From Eubacteriaceae bacterium (GTDB taxonomy: Bacteria; Bacillota; Clostridia; Peptostreptococcales; Anaerovoracaceae): DNA of 64,000 nt. The notes under the pieces were generated by a model. The model was not told the origin of the DNA and did not search any database. It was given only the letters and a program-made list of their open reading frames with translations. The stretch is taken from contig CABIXY010000002.1 in the NCBI GenBank assembly GCA_902362805.1, positions 620,001 to 684,000 on the forward strand, in the 5' to 3' direction. Positions 33,133 through 41,181 of this stretch are shown here, piece after piece. Within the stretch, counting starts at the first letter, position 1, and the number at the start of each line of letters is the position of its first letter. Both the position numbers and the translations under genes were made by a program.

Positions 33133-34557
33133 ATGGACTACCTAAAAGAAGTAAATCGAATCATTTCGTCCAGCGATTCTGTCGCTGGATTGATGGTTGT
33201 AAACAAGGAAGGAATTGTTGAGTATTACAAGCCTTGCAGTAATTTTGGCCTTGACGAGATAGAATTTGGAAAAAATGTGAGAGGAAAGTATCTGCTAGAT
33301 GTCTATAAAGAAATAACCACTGATAACAGCACGGTGATGAAAACGTTGAAAACAGGCCAGGTGACGATTGGCCAGCAACAGACATTGACTACAGACCAAT
33401 TCCAGTTGACAATTTCATCTACCACCTATCCGATTCTCGATCAAGATGGTTCGATTCAGGGTGCTATTGATGTGGCAAGGTTGCTAGACCACAAAAAAAT
33501 TGGCTCTAATGAAAATGTGAATCCGCATCTATCGATTTTAGATGATATTGTGACGCGGAATGAAGAAATGGTCAGGCTTAAACGTATCGTACAGGAAGTG
33601 GCAAAGAACAATTCACCGACGATGATCTGCGGAGAGACTGGTACGGGAAAAGAGCTGGTTGCTGAAGCTTTACATATGCTATCAAACCGCAAAAATAAGC
33701 CTTTTATTTCTCAAAACTGTGCAGCGATTCCAGCTAATCTATTGGAAAGTCTTTTTTTTGGAACGGAAAAGGGAGGATTTACTGGTGCCGAGTCAAGAAA
33801 AGGGCTCTTTGAGTTAGCTGACGGCGGCACTTTGTTTTTAGACGAAGTCAACTCTATGGATGTTTCGATGCAGGCAAAACTGCTGAAGGTGTTGGAAGAA
33901 CAAAAGGTAAGGCGAGTCGGTGGCAAGGAGGATATCAGATTTGACGTCAGAATCGTATCTGCCTCTAATGAAAATCCTGAAATGCTGGCAAGTCAGGGAA
34001 AGCTTCGTTCTGACTTTTATTATAGAATCAGCGTGGTGAAGCTGCTGCTGCCGCCTCTTCGTGAAAGACCGGAGGATATTTTGCTTCTGACAGAACATTT
34101 TATCAAGGTCTATAACCAAAAAATGAATAAGCACATTAAAGGTCTGTCACAGATGACGCTTCACCTCTTTACAGAGTGGAAATGGCCAGGTAATATCAGA
34201 GAACTGAAAAATACCATTGAAAGTGCTTTTAATATGGAAGACGGCGATTTTATCACATTGGACTCTGTCCAGGACTTGCTTCAAAAAATTGAGGAAGATG
34301 GAGCCGTAGCAAGATACACGCAGAATACAGTTCCAGTGAATTCGACGAAATCTGATGACATCATATTCTCGCCTGAAGCCATAAAGAAATTATTGGCGAC
34401 GAATGGAGTGAATTTGAAACAGATGATGGAGGATTATGAGACGTTTATTCTTTCTGAAGCCCTGAAACAGGATCGGAAATTGGCGAAAGTGGCGGCGAGA
34501 TTATCTATTTCTCCCCAAAAACTGCAGTATAGAATGGAAAAGTTAAATTTAAAATAA
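33133..34557 (+). CDS. Sigma-54 dependent transcriptional activator (PAS, AAA+, Fis-type HTH; RocR-like)
   Basis: 474 residues. A PAS-like sensor covers about 1-125 (SVAGLMVVNKEGIVEYYKP). The AAA+ domain covers about 135-370 with Walker A GETGTGKE, QNCAAIPANLLESLFFG, the sigma-54 contact loop KGGFTGAE (usual form GAFTGA), Walker B ADGGTLFLDEVNSMD, and LRSDFYYRISVVKLLLPPLRERPEDI. A Fis-type helix-turn-helix ends the protein (LAKVAARLSISPQKLQYRMEKL). Overall it resembles RocR/BkdR activators of amino acid catabolism. The only sigma-54 promoter seen here is before amidohydrolase copy 1, the likely target. The signal molecule is unknown. GAGGAGAGGG precedes the ATG. Confidence 0.93.
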   Translation: MDYLKEVNRIISSSDSVAGLMVVNKEGIVEYYKPCSNFGLDEIEFGKNVRGKYLLDVYKEITTDNSTVMKTLKTGQVTIGQQQTLTTDQFQLTISSTTYPILDQDGSIQGAIDVARLLDHKKIGSNENVNPHLSILDDIVTRNEEMVRLKRIVQEVAKNNSPTMICGETGTGKELVAEALHMLSNRKNKPFISQNCAAIPANLLESLFFGTEKGGFTGAESRKGLFELADGGTLFLDEVNSMDVSMQAKLLKVLEEQKVRRVGGKEDIRFDVRIVSASNENPEMLASQGKLRSDFYYRISVVKLLLPPLRERPEDILLLTEHFIKVYNQKMNKHIKGLSQMTLHLFTEWKWPGNIRELKNTIESAFNMEDGDFITLDSVQDLLQKIEEDGAVARYTQNTVPVNSTKSDDIIFSPEAIKKLLATNGVNLKQMMEDYETFILSEALKQDRKLAKVAARLSISPQKLQYRMEKLNLK

Positions 34558-34569
34558 AGAGGAGAAGTT

Positions 34570-35649
34570 ATGACTGAAACGACGAGAACAATTATCAGCA
34601 GGATTACAGAACTAAAAGAAGAGTGTCAGAGCGAATCTGCCGCAACAAACCAGCCTTCGATAGAGGAATTTGCACTCTTGCTCAGCGGGATCTCTGCCTG
34701 TAGGAAGACACCTGGCATTGATATTCATATGGGATACGAGCATCTGTATCTCTGCAACGAAGAAAAAGCAGAGATTGTCAGAGATCATTTGAAAAGAATT
34801 TATCATATCGTAGACAGAGATACACTGATTAACGTCTGCAATGAGTTGTATAGCACTGATAACGATTTGTCAGATTTTCGTTCTTTTTGGAATGAAAGCC
34901 CGTCCTTTGATATTGGTGAACTGACGCAGGAGTCAAGAGATTTCTTTGAGAACTGTATGGAATACAGCAGAAATTTTGATGAGCTTGCAGGAGAGGGCGG
35001 TTACTATGCTTGGGACTGCAACGAAATTATCGGCCTTTTGAGGGTAGGGTATGCTGCTGGTCTGATCACGAAGGATGACTTTTGGGCTTTTGTCAGACCG
35101 ATGGCTAAAAATGCAGCACAGCTTTACAAATCTTGGAGAGAATATGCGGCAGGGTGCCTCTGCGGATGCGCCTATTTTATGTTCAGAGAACAGGGCTGCA
35201 ATGAGGAAGTGTTGAACTTCTTTGATATCAATTGGAACTTGATTGACCATCTCCTTGGAGAAGACGGAGCCTGGCAGAGAAACGGCTGGTATCAAATTCC
35301 TGAAAAAGACTTTCTCATCAAAGCCGAGGATATGAAGATTATTCTTGACTCCTGGAAAGGCGCCGAAGGCTGTCTTGCGACAGATAGAATTTTGGTAGAT
35401 GGTGAGAACGTTGGTTACATGTATCGCGAAGAGCCGGACAGCAATCATGATTGGGACAGTGGCTGGAGATTCACTGCCGGTGATGAAACCCCGGAATACA
35501 TGGATGACCCAGATCACTCTGGCATCTATGCGCTGAACACGGTCTGCAATTATGATCCTGAGATTACAGAATTATTGGATGCGCCATTCGGTACAGCCTA
35601 TATCAGAATCGATGGACGTTTGGTTCTGGATGAAGAGAAAGAGGGATAA
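34570..35649 (+). CDS. DUF1266 plus DUF2185 domain protein
   Basis: 359 residues. The middle part (about 135-215) fits DUF1266: YYAWDCNEIIGLLRVGYAAGLI, DDFWAFVRPMAKNAAQLYKSW, EYAAGCLCGCAYF. The C-terminal part (about 265-355) fits DUF2185, a fold also found among immunity proteins: CLATDRILVDGENVGYMYRE, DSGWRFTAGDETPEY and TVCNYDPEI. The N-terminal 100 residues are not recognised. Neither domain has a firmly known activity. It begins 12 bases after the activator stop, with GAGGAG before the ATG, so it is cotranscribed with it. A role in the amidohydrolase system is only suggested by position. Confidence 0.75.
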   Translation: MTETTRTIISRITELKEECQSESAATNQPSIEEFALLLSGISACRKTPGIDIHMGYEHLYLCNEEKAEIVRDHLKRIYHIVDRDTLINVCNELYSTDNDLSDFRSFWNESPSFDIGELTQESRDFFENCMEYSRNFDELAGEGGYYAWDCNEIIGLLRVGYAAGLITKDDFWAFVRPMAKNAAQLYKSWREYAAGCLCGCAYFMFREQGCNEEVLNFFDINWNLIDHLLGEDGAWQRNGWYQIPEKDFLIKAEDMKIILDSWKGAEGCLATDRILVDGENVGYMYREEPDSNHDWDSGWRFTAGDETPEYMDDPDHSGIYALNTVCNYDPEITELLDAPFGTAYIRIDGRLVLDEEKEG

Positions 35650-35679
35650 CTATTCCTAAAATCATAATTTTGGGAATAG
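35650..35679 (+). terminator. Hairpin after the DUF1266 gene
   Basis: CTATTCC and AAAAT pair with ATTTT and GGAATAG around a CATA loop, starting one base after the stop. There is no T run, so termination would rely on the next hairpin. Confidence 0.45.
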
Positions 35680-35719
35680 TTATGATTACTTCTCAAATAG
35701 ATACCATTCAAGGACTTCA

Positions 35720-35776
35720 TACAAATAAAACCTCCTGGACAAATTACTATAACTAGTCCAGGAGGTTTTATTTGTA
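35720..35776. terminator. Bidirectional terminator between convergent units
   Basis: A perfect 21-bp inverted repeat (35720-35740 with 35756-35776) contains the core CCTCCTGGAC/GTCCAGGAGG, an A-rich left flank and the T-rich right tail TTTTATTT. It sits where plus-strand genes end and minus-strand genes begin to arrive. The rest of 35650-35990 has no gene that I can support. Confidence 0.88.
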
Positions 35777-35867
35777 TAGGAAAAATCATTTGTGTGTTGC
35801 CTATTATATTATGTGGAAACTGGAATCGAAAATTCCGCTATTCCCATTTTTATAATTAGAAATCTTT

Positions 35868-35908
35868 AAAAAATCGAGGCTCTATTTTGCGTTTTAAGCG
35901 ATTTTTTT
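35868..35908 (-). terminator. Possible terminator of the yneA-like gene
   Basis: AAAAAATCG at 35868-35876 pairs with CGATTTTTT from 35899. Read on the minus strand, the stem is followed by a T run. The 22-base loop is long, so this is only a candidate. Confidence 0.35.
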
Positions 35909-35990
35909 ATATACGGTCGATATCTTGTCCTATGGCCTTATCCCTTAAAAGGCTTATTCTGCCTGCTTTAAAAAATTTCCCTTTTGCTGA

Positions 35991-36293
35991 TTAAGAATAT
36001 ACCGGTATGATGATTTTTTGGCCAGCCTCCAATTGGTCGGCGGAAATTTCGTTGAGGTCGCAAATCTCATAAACGACTTGGCGGAGATCCATGTTGTCCG
36101 GCGCATATTCTGATGCGATATCCCAAAGTGTATCGCCGGATTCTATCTTAACCAAGTTGTATTCCGTCATGGATGAACTGCTGACTGTGTTTATGCCGGT
36201 CAAAGAGCCTAGTATCGTAAAGATGCAAAGAATTGCAACAACTAGAAAAGTTGTAAACCTAAATTTGGATGTAATTCTGTATTTCTTATTCAT
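35991..36293 (-). CDS. yneA: YneA-like cell division suppressor (signal anchor plus LysM)
   Basis: 100 residues. Basic start, one membrane segment at about 14-33 (TTFLVVAILCIFTILGSL), then a short linker and a LysM domain at about 46-100 (YNLVKIESGDTLWDIASEYA, LNEISADQLEAGQKIIIPV). This matches YneA of Bacillus and related SOS-induced inhibitors, which act at the membrane to delay septum formation after DNA damage. The promoter carries three LexA-type boxes (next entry), which strongly supports the assignment. AAGGTGAGAG precedes the ATG. Unlike in Bacillus, lexA is not the divergent neighbour. Confidence 0.85.
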   Translation of the reverse strand: MNKKYRITSKFRFTTFLVVAILCIFTILGSLTGINTVSSSSMTEYNLVKIESGDTLWDIASEYAPDNMDLRQVVYEICDLNEISADQLEAGQKIIIPVYS

Positions 36294-36307
36294 TCTCTCA
36301 CCTTCTT

Positions 36308-36380
36308 AAACATTTGTTTGTTTTCTATATAATATCAGAATAAACGTTCTTTGTCAATAGAAAAATAAACAAATGTTCGC
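36308..36380 (-). promoter_or_regulatory. yneA promoter with three SOS (LexA) boxes
   Basis: Read on the minus strand: TTGACA (36357-36352), a 17-base spacer and TATTAT (36334-36329). Three 12-base sites fit the Firmicutes LexA pattern GAAC-N4-GTTC to different degrees: GAACATTTGTTT (36378-36367) upstream of -35, GAACGTTTATTC (36349-36338) in the spacer, and AAACAAATGTTT (36319-36308) after the start. All are one or two bases off the perfect palindrome. Confidence 0.8.
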
Positions 36381-36477
36381 ATAGAGGGGAGATTGTAGAA
36401 CAGAGATGCTGACAAAGCTTCAAAAGCTTCATTCGTATGTACTTGTGCTATCCGCATGAGAATGCTCTTTATTAATT

Positions 36478-36505
36478 AAAAAAGCTCCTTACATATAGTA
36501 AAGAG
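36478..36505 (-). terminator. Intrinsic terminator after the csaA gene
   Basis: Read on the minus strand: GCTCTTTAC, loop TATAT, GTAAGGAGC (one wobble pair), then TTTTTTAATT. It lies 20 bases after the csaA stop. Confidence 0.85.
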
Positions 36506-36524
36506 CGACTGTGTTTCTTTGTGC

Positions 36525-36872
36525 TTATCCGGCAATGGTTCCGTTAGGTACTGGTTTTTCAGGCTGTGCGAGAACAGGTATGATACCGCTTTCATATCCG
36601 ATATCGAAAAGCATGCCTTCTGACAGTTCTCCTGCCATCTTTCTCGGAGCCAGGTTAACGACAAAGAGCGCCTGCTGCCCTTCTATTTCCTTTGGATTAT
36701 CCCGTTCTCCCTTCATCCCCACTAAAATCTGCCTTTTAAAATCACCGAAATCGACAATCAATTTTACCAGTTTATTGGATTTTGGCATGTCCTCCACTGT
36801 TTCAATCGTTCCGACTCTGATATCGATTTTATCTAAATCATCGATTGTAATGTTAGGCTTTACATCTTTCAT
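36525..36872 (-). CDS. csaA: CsaA-type tRNA-binding domain protein
   Basis: 115 residues from the ATG at 36872, which follows AAAGGAAAC; an ATG six codons earlier has no ribosome site. The whole protein is an OB-fold tRNA-binding domain: ITIDDLDKIDIRVGTIETVE, PKSNKLVKLIVDFGD, QILVGMKG, LFVVNLAPRKMAGELSEGMLFD. In Bacillus, CsaA is a dimeric protein with chaperone-like, export-related activity. In others it forms the C-terminal domain of MetRS. Here it is a free single domain, so CsaA is the best name; its biological role remains open. Confidence 0.88.
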   Translation of the reverse strand: MKDVKPNITIDDLDKIDIRVGTIETVEDMPKSNKLVKLIVDFGDFKRQILVGMKGERDNPKEIEGQQALFVVNLAPRKMAGELSEGMLFDIGYESGIIPVLAQPEKPVPNGTIAG

Positions 36873-36946
36873 TTTCTTGTTTCCTTTCATTTATAATAGA
36901 TATTGAGAACCTTTGATTTGCCTTTCAATTCATCTTCTAAAAGAAT

Positions 36947-37762
36947 TTAATCGACGATTTTTTCATAGAATTTGTCTAAGTATTTACTAATTCTTTTTCG
37001 AAAAATAATACAGATGATAAATGCTATGACTGCAAAGACAGCAATGATTCCCATGCCGATATAGTGTTGTTTCATATACAGGGCGCCGATCAAAAGACTG
37101 CCAGCCATGCCAGGCGTTCTGCCGATCAAAGATAAGATTAAAAATGGCTTAAATTTCATTTCTGAAACACCAGCAGCATAACTGACGATATCTTTCGGCA
37201 GTCCAGGTATTAGATAAATCAAAAATACGATGGTATAGGCTTTTTTGCTGTTGAGCCTGTCGATAAAATACGTCATTTTTTCTTCACCAAAGAACAGGTG
37301 AATCGCATCCTTTCCCAGCAGTTTTGCCAGGTAAAAGGAAATCAGCGTACCTAGGGTTGCACCTACAATCGAATATAATAGGCCCGGCAGAAATCCATAC
37401 AGATATCCGGCTGCGAACTGAAAAGCTTGCCCTGGAATGATGCTGATGACGATCTGCATGACTTGAACACCGATGTAGATAAAGATGCTCTGTGTCTTGT
37501 ACATCTCTAAAAATGCTATGATATCGTCAAATGAGCTGAACTGATTAAGAAAATCTTTCTGGAAAAAGTACACATAAAGTGGCATTGCGATGACAATACC
37601 AGCTAAGAGTGTCAGCTTCAGTATCGACAAGATAACCTTCACTTTTTTGGCGCGTTTTAGATTCGCTTTCACCTCGTCCTTCGTACGGTGAGCACTCTCT
37701 TTCAGTTCATCAAATTCATCTTTTGCACGGTGCGCGTTGTCCTTGAATGATTCTTTATCCAT
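36947..37762 (-). CDS. TVP38/TMEM64 family membrane protein (DedA-like, VTT domain)
   Basis: 271 residues. The first 45 residues are highly charged and contain an internal duplication (NAHRAKDEFDELKE, SAHRTKDEVKANLK). About five or six membrane segments follow. The VTT core has FIIPGQ-like ISIIPGQAFQFAAGYLYGF, GATLGTLISFYLAKLLG and VFLIYLIPGLPKDIVSYAAG, where the re-entrant loops carry the conserved Gly and Pro. Members act in lipid scrambling or carrier recycling at the cytoplasmic membrane; the substrate of this one is unknown. AGAGGTG precedes the ATG. It follows ynbB by 23 bases. Confidence 0.88.
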   Translation of the reverse strand: MDKESFKDNAHRAKDEFDELKESAHRTKDEVKANLKRAKKVKVILSILKLTLLAGIVIAMPLYVYFFQKDFLNQFSSFDDIIAFLEMYKTQSIFIYIGVQVMQIVISIIPGQAFQFAAGYLYGFLPGLLYSIVGATLGTLISFYLAKLLGKDAIHLFFGEEKMTYFIDRLNSKKAYTIVFLIYLIPGLPKDIVSYAAGVSEMKFKPFLILSLIGRTPGMAGSLLIGALYMKQHYIGMGIIAVFAVIAFIICIIFRKRISKYLDKFYEKIVD

Positions 37763-37785
37763 AATACACCTCTAATCCTGTAAAC

Positions 37786-39081
37786 TTAAAAATTCTCCAA
37801 CAACCCTTTTTTGTACAACTGATTTACGGATTTCAAAACCCCGAATTTTGAATGTTCGTAAGTCAGTCCCCCCTGAAAATAAACATTATAAGGTTCCCTG
37901 ATAGGCGCGTCTGCACTGAGTTCGATAGATGATCCTTGAACAAAAGCGCCTGCTGCCATGACAACTTCTGATTCATAACCTGGCATTTCCCATGGGAGCG
38001 GTGTAACATGCGCATCGATTGGTGCTGCGGCCTGAATACCTTCACAAAAGGCGACGACGGCTTCCGCAGAACCCAGCCTGACAGCTTGTATGATATCACT
38101 GCGGTCATCGCTGGCACCGGGACAGACTTCATATCCCAGCATTTCGTAGACTTTCGCACAGAGTATTGCCCCTTTGACGGCACCGTTTACGACTTTTGGC
38201 GCCATAAAAATACCTTGCAGCATAGATCTGGTCTGCCCGAAGGTCAAACCACATTCACCGCCGATGCCCGGACAAGTCATTCTATAGGATATTTTTTCTA
38301 CTAAATCGCTGCGGCCGCAGACGTAACCGCCTGTCAGAGCGAGGCCGCCGCCGGGGTTCTTAATTAAAGAACCCGCCATTACATCAATTCCAACGTTTGT
38401 CGGTTCTTTGATATCCAAAAACTCTCCGTAGCAATTATCCGCCATACAGACGATATTCGGATTCTTTTGATGAACAAAATCCGTCAATTCTTTGATTTGG
38501 TTTACGGTAATAGATTTACGCCAACCATATCCAGTAGCGCGCTGCACAGAGACCATTTTTGTCTTTTCGGAGATGGCCTTGCCCAGGGTTTCTAAATCAA
38601 TAGAACCATCGGGCAGTAATTCCACCTGTTGATAGGTGATGCCGTATTCTTTGAGAGACCCCTTCCCTTCTCCCCGGATGCCAATCACTTCTTCCAGGGT
38701 ATCATAGGGACCGCCGCTGCAGTAGATTAATTCGTCGCCAGGCCTCAAAATGCCCATTAGAGTGATAGCAAGTGCATGAGTGCCGTTTACAATCGTCGGT
38801 CTTACGAGAGCAGCTTCTGTACCGAAGATTTCCGCATAAACGCTTTCAACAGCTGCTCGACCAGGATCATCGTATCCATATCCAGTGTTCCAGGCAAAGT
38901 GCATGTCTGCAATTCTGTTCTTCTGAAGAGCGGACAAAACTTTATATTGGTTAAAAGCCATCGTATCATCTAGAGCAGCGAACTCCTTTGAAATCGCCTG
39001 CTCAGCTTTTTTTACCAATTCTAATACTTTTTCTTCTATTTCAAAATCCTTTATCAGTAGTGCATCTGTATAATTGTTCAT
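37786..39081 (-). CDS. ynbB: Methionine gamma-lyase family protein YnbB (aluminium resistance family)
   Basis: 431 residues, PLP-dependent. Family marks are FAWNTGYGYDDPGRAAVESVYAEIFG, VRPTIVNGTHALAITLMG, SVQRATGYGWRKS, ADNCYGEFLD with the PLP Asp, and GSLIKNPGGGLALTGGYV with the Schiff-base lysine. The C-terminus EHSKFGVLKSV is also typical. Related to Cys/Met metabolism enzymes, but the true reaction of YnbB is not settled; the aluminium resistance name is historical. In Bacillus it also lies downstream of mutSL-miaA, as here. It has its own promoter at 39142-39115. Confidence 0.9.
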   Translation of the reverse strand: MNNYTDALLIKDFEIEEKVLELVKKAEQAISKEFAALDDTMAFNQYKVLSALQKNRIADMHFAWNTGYGYDDPGRAAVESVYAEIFGTEAALVRPTIVNGTHALAITLMGILRPGDELIYCSGGPYDTLEEVIGIRGEGKGSLKEYGITYQQVELLPDGSIDLETLGKAISEKTKMVSVQRATGYGWRKSITVNQIKELTDFVHQKNPNIVCMADNCYGEFLDIKEPTNVGIDVMAGSLIKNPGGGLALTGGYVCGRSDLVEKISYRMTCPGIGGECGLTFGQTRSMLQGIFMAPKVVNGAVKGAILCAKVYEMLGYEVCPGASDDRSDIIQAVRLGSAEAVVAFCEGIQAAAPIDAHVTPLPWEMPGYESEVVMAAGAFVQGSSIELSADAPIREPYNVYFQGGLTYEHSKFGVLKSVNQLYKKGLLENF

Positions 39082-39114
39082 ATTTTCTCCATTTAATGTA
39101 TATTACAATATATG

Positions 39115-39142
39115 ATTATAGTCTTTTTCAGCGATTTGTAAA
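39115..39142 (-). promoter_or_regulatory. SigmaA-type promoter for ynbB
   Basis: On the minus strand: TTTACA (39142-39137), a 16-base spacer and TATAAT (39120-39115). An imperfect palindrome TATATT-AC-AATATA lies just downstream, at 39100-39113, and could be an operator. Confidence 0.6.
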
Positions 39143-39169
39143 TAAGTACAGTTAACCTTTAAGTAAAAC

Positions 39170-40057
39170 TTAAGATTTTCGTTCGATTTGTGAAAGAATG
39201 ATAGCAAAGAAAATCAAGCCACATCCCAGATATTCCTTCATAGACAACATCTCCTGAAAGAAAAGCATGCCTGCCAACATGGTGAAAATCGTTTCACTGC
39301 TGAGAAGCAGGGAAGCTTTTGCTGGTTCCACATATTTTTGACCGAGTATCTGAAAGGTATAACCCAAACCGCAAGAGACAACACCAGCATATAAAATTGG
39401 CACGGCAGCGGCGAATATACGATTCCAATAAATGTCTTCTAAGAACAGAGCCAAAACCAGACTGATCAGCCCGGTTACTAGGAACTGCAGGCTGGAAAAC
39501 TTTACAGGGTCAATTTTGTTCACATAATAGTCTATGACATAGATATGTACAGCACAGCCCAGAGAAGCCAAAAGCATCATGATGTCCCCTTTGTTGATTC
39601 CAGTGAGGCCTTCGCTCATACACATGAGATAGAATCCGCTAAGGGCGATGAGCACTGCAATCCATATCTTCTTGGCGACCTTCTTTTTTAAAAATAAACC
39701 GCCAAGAGGCACTAATATAATATATAGGGCTGTTATAAATCCGGATTTGCCAACCGTAGTAAACTGAATGCCGGTTTGTTGAAGAATCGTAAAGAAAAAG
39801 ACTACCAATCCACAGATGAACCCGCCTTTCAATAGTGTGGCCGGATGGTGTTCGGCTGCCTTTTGCTCTAATGTTTTTTTCTTATCCAGAACGACGATGA
39901 GAGGAAACATGGATAGACTCCCCAACGTACAGCGAATTCCTGTAAAGGTCAAAGGACCCAGGGTTTCAGTACCTGCCTTTTGTGCCACTAATGCAAATCC
40001 CCAAATAATGGCTGCCAGGATGAGAAATATAACACCTTTCATGCTGGCTGTCTTCAT
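39170..40057 (-). CDS. EamA/DMT family transporter
   Basis: 295 residues from the ATG at 40057, which overlaps the recombinase stop as ATGA; an upstream in-frame start lies inside that gene. Ten hydrophobic segments in two EamA halves are visible. The first begins GVIFLILAAIIWGFALVAQKAG. The second includes IYVIDYYVNKIDPVKFSSLQF and LGYTFQILGQKYVEPAKASLLLSSETIFTMLAG, the classical second EamA signature. It should export or import small metabolites across the membrane. The substrate cannot be read. It ends the mutS-mutL-miaA-recombinase run. Confidence 0.9.
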   Translation of the reverse strand: MKTASMKGVIFLILAAIIWGFALVAQKAGTETLGPLTFTGIRCTLGSLSMFPLIVVLDKKKTLEQKAAEHHPATLLKGGFICGLVVFFFTILQQTGIQFTTVGKSGFITALYIILVPLGGLFLKKKVAKKIWIAVLIALSGFYLMCMSEGLTGINKGDIMMLLASLGCAVHIYVIDYYVNKIDPVKFSSLQFLVTGLISLVLALFLEDIYWNRIFAAAVPILYAGVVSCGLGYTFQILGQKYVEPAKASLLLSSETIFTMLAGMLFFQEMLSMKEYLGCGLIFFAIILSQIERKS

Positions 40058-41181
40058 TTTTCTGTCCTCTCTTTTTCCCACTCCATGTCTTTGACCAAAT
40101 CTCGCTTCACATTCTGTTTGTGCTGTGCGTAGAGTTGGGTAGTCGTTACCTGCTCATGGTCTAAGAGTGCAGCCACATCGTAGATGGAATTACCACGACC
40201 AATGAGGCTGGTGGCAGCTGTAGCACGCAGCTTGTGAGGGCTGTACCCAGCTTTTTTTGATGTATGCAGGGCGATGGCGGTATATTTTTTTACTAGTTCT
40301 CGAATCTGTCTGTCCGTCATTCGCTTCCCTTGCAGTGATAGGAACAGCGCGTCTCGGTGTTCTTCCAGCAAAGTATCTTCAGCAGGCCGTTCATTGGAAA
40401 GGTAGTCTTCTACTGCAGCTGTTGACGATTCATTGAGCGGCATGACAGATTCTTTCCCCCGCTTTCTATAAATTTTAAATTCACCCCGCGAGAAATTAAA
40501 GGATGATACGTTGAGCTGCTGCAGTTCTGATAGACGAAGGCCATAAGTGAGGAAGAGCATCAAAATTGCCTTGTCCCTCTTTTTTGTCTTCTGCCAATAA
40601 GCATATTCGTGCTTTGTCAGACCAGTGCCATTGGTTACAGCATCCAGCATAATCATAACCTCGTCATCCTGGAGGGCTTTAATTTCCTTTTCACCTGCTT
40701 TTGGAACGCGAATCGGGTCAAACCCATCAGTAATGTTCTTTGATAGCAGCTGATCGCGATAGAGCTGCTTGAACATGACGGAAACCGAAGACCTCTTGCG
40801 AGCCAGAGTCTTGTTATTATTTTCATAAATATAGATGTCTTTGTCGGTTTCTACCTTATATTTTCTGCAATAGTCCAAGTAAATATTGATATCTACCGCC
40901 TTAATTCTTTCGAATTCTTTCAGTGTGATTTCAGAGGTTTTGTCTGCAGATGTCAAGTCCGTCTCTGTAATCAGATAGTTGCAGAAAAAACGGATATCGT
41001 GAAGATAAGCCAGCCTGGTCATAGGAAGTACGTTTCCCTTTAGATAGATAAAGAAACCTTTTAGAAACCTGGGCAGTTCTTTTTCAAGTTCTTCGCATTC
41101 CTCGAAAATCTGCGCTTCTTTTTTTACGATATTATCCGGCTTATCGCTTTTATTGTGTATTTTTACTTCTTTTCCAGCCAT
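40054..41181 (-). CDS. Tyrosine site-specific recombinase, XerC/D-like, in the mutSL-miaA operon
   Basis: 375 residues from the ATG at 41181, after GGAGATC inside the miaA end, with which it overlaps by 19 bases. The SAM-like core-binding domain lies at about 40-170 (FLKGFFIYLKGN, RLAYLHDIRFFCNYL). The catalytic domain shows Arg in LTYGLRLSELQQL, Lys in YRKRGKESVMPL, H-x-x-R in SPHKLRATAATSLI, a second His in LLDHEQVTTTQLY and the nucleophile Tyr in the same motif. At 375 residues it is longer than XerC (about 300), with an extra charged N-terminal segment. No attachment sites or phage genes adjoin it, so it is a resident rather than a mobile-element integrase. Confidence 0.9.
   Translation of the reverse strand: MAGKEVKIHNKSDKPDNIVKKEAQIFEECEELEKELPRFLKGFFIYLKGNVLPMTRLAYLHDIRFFCNYLITETDLTSADKTSEITLKEFERIKAVDINIYLDYCRKYKVETDKDIYIYENNNKTLARKRSSVSVMFKQLYRDQLLSKNITDGFDPIRVPKAGEKEIKALQDDEVMIMLDAVTNGTGLTKHEYAYWQKTKKRDKAILMLFLTYGLRLSELQQLNVSSFNFSRGEFKIYRKRGKESVMPLNESSTAAVEDYLSNERPAEDTLLEEHRDALFLSLQGKRMTDRQIRELVKKYTAIALHTSKKAGYSPHKLRATAATSLIGRGNSIYDVAALLDHEQVTTTQLYAQHKQNVKRDLVKDMEWEKERTEK

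Noticed and set aside
40054..41181. Prophage or integrative element marked by the tyrosine recombinase
   Set aside because: No phage or conjugation genes, tRNA target or att repeats; the gene overlaps housekeeping genes on both sides.
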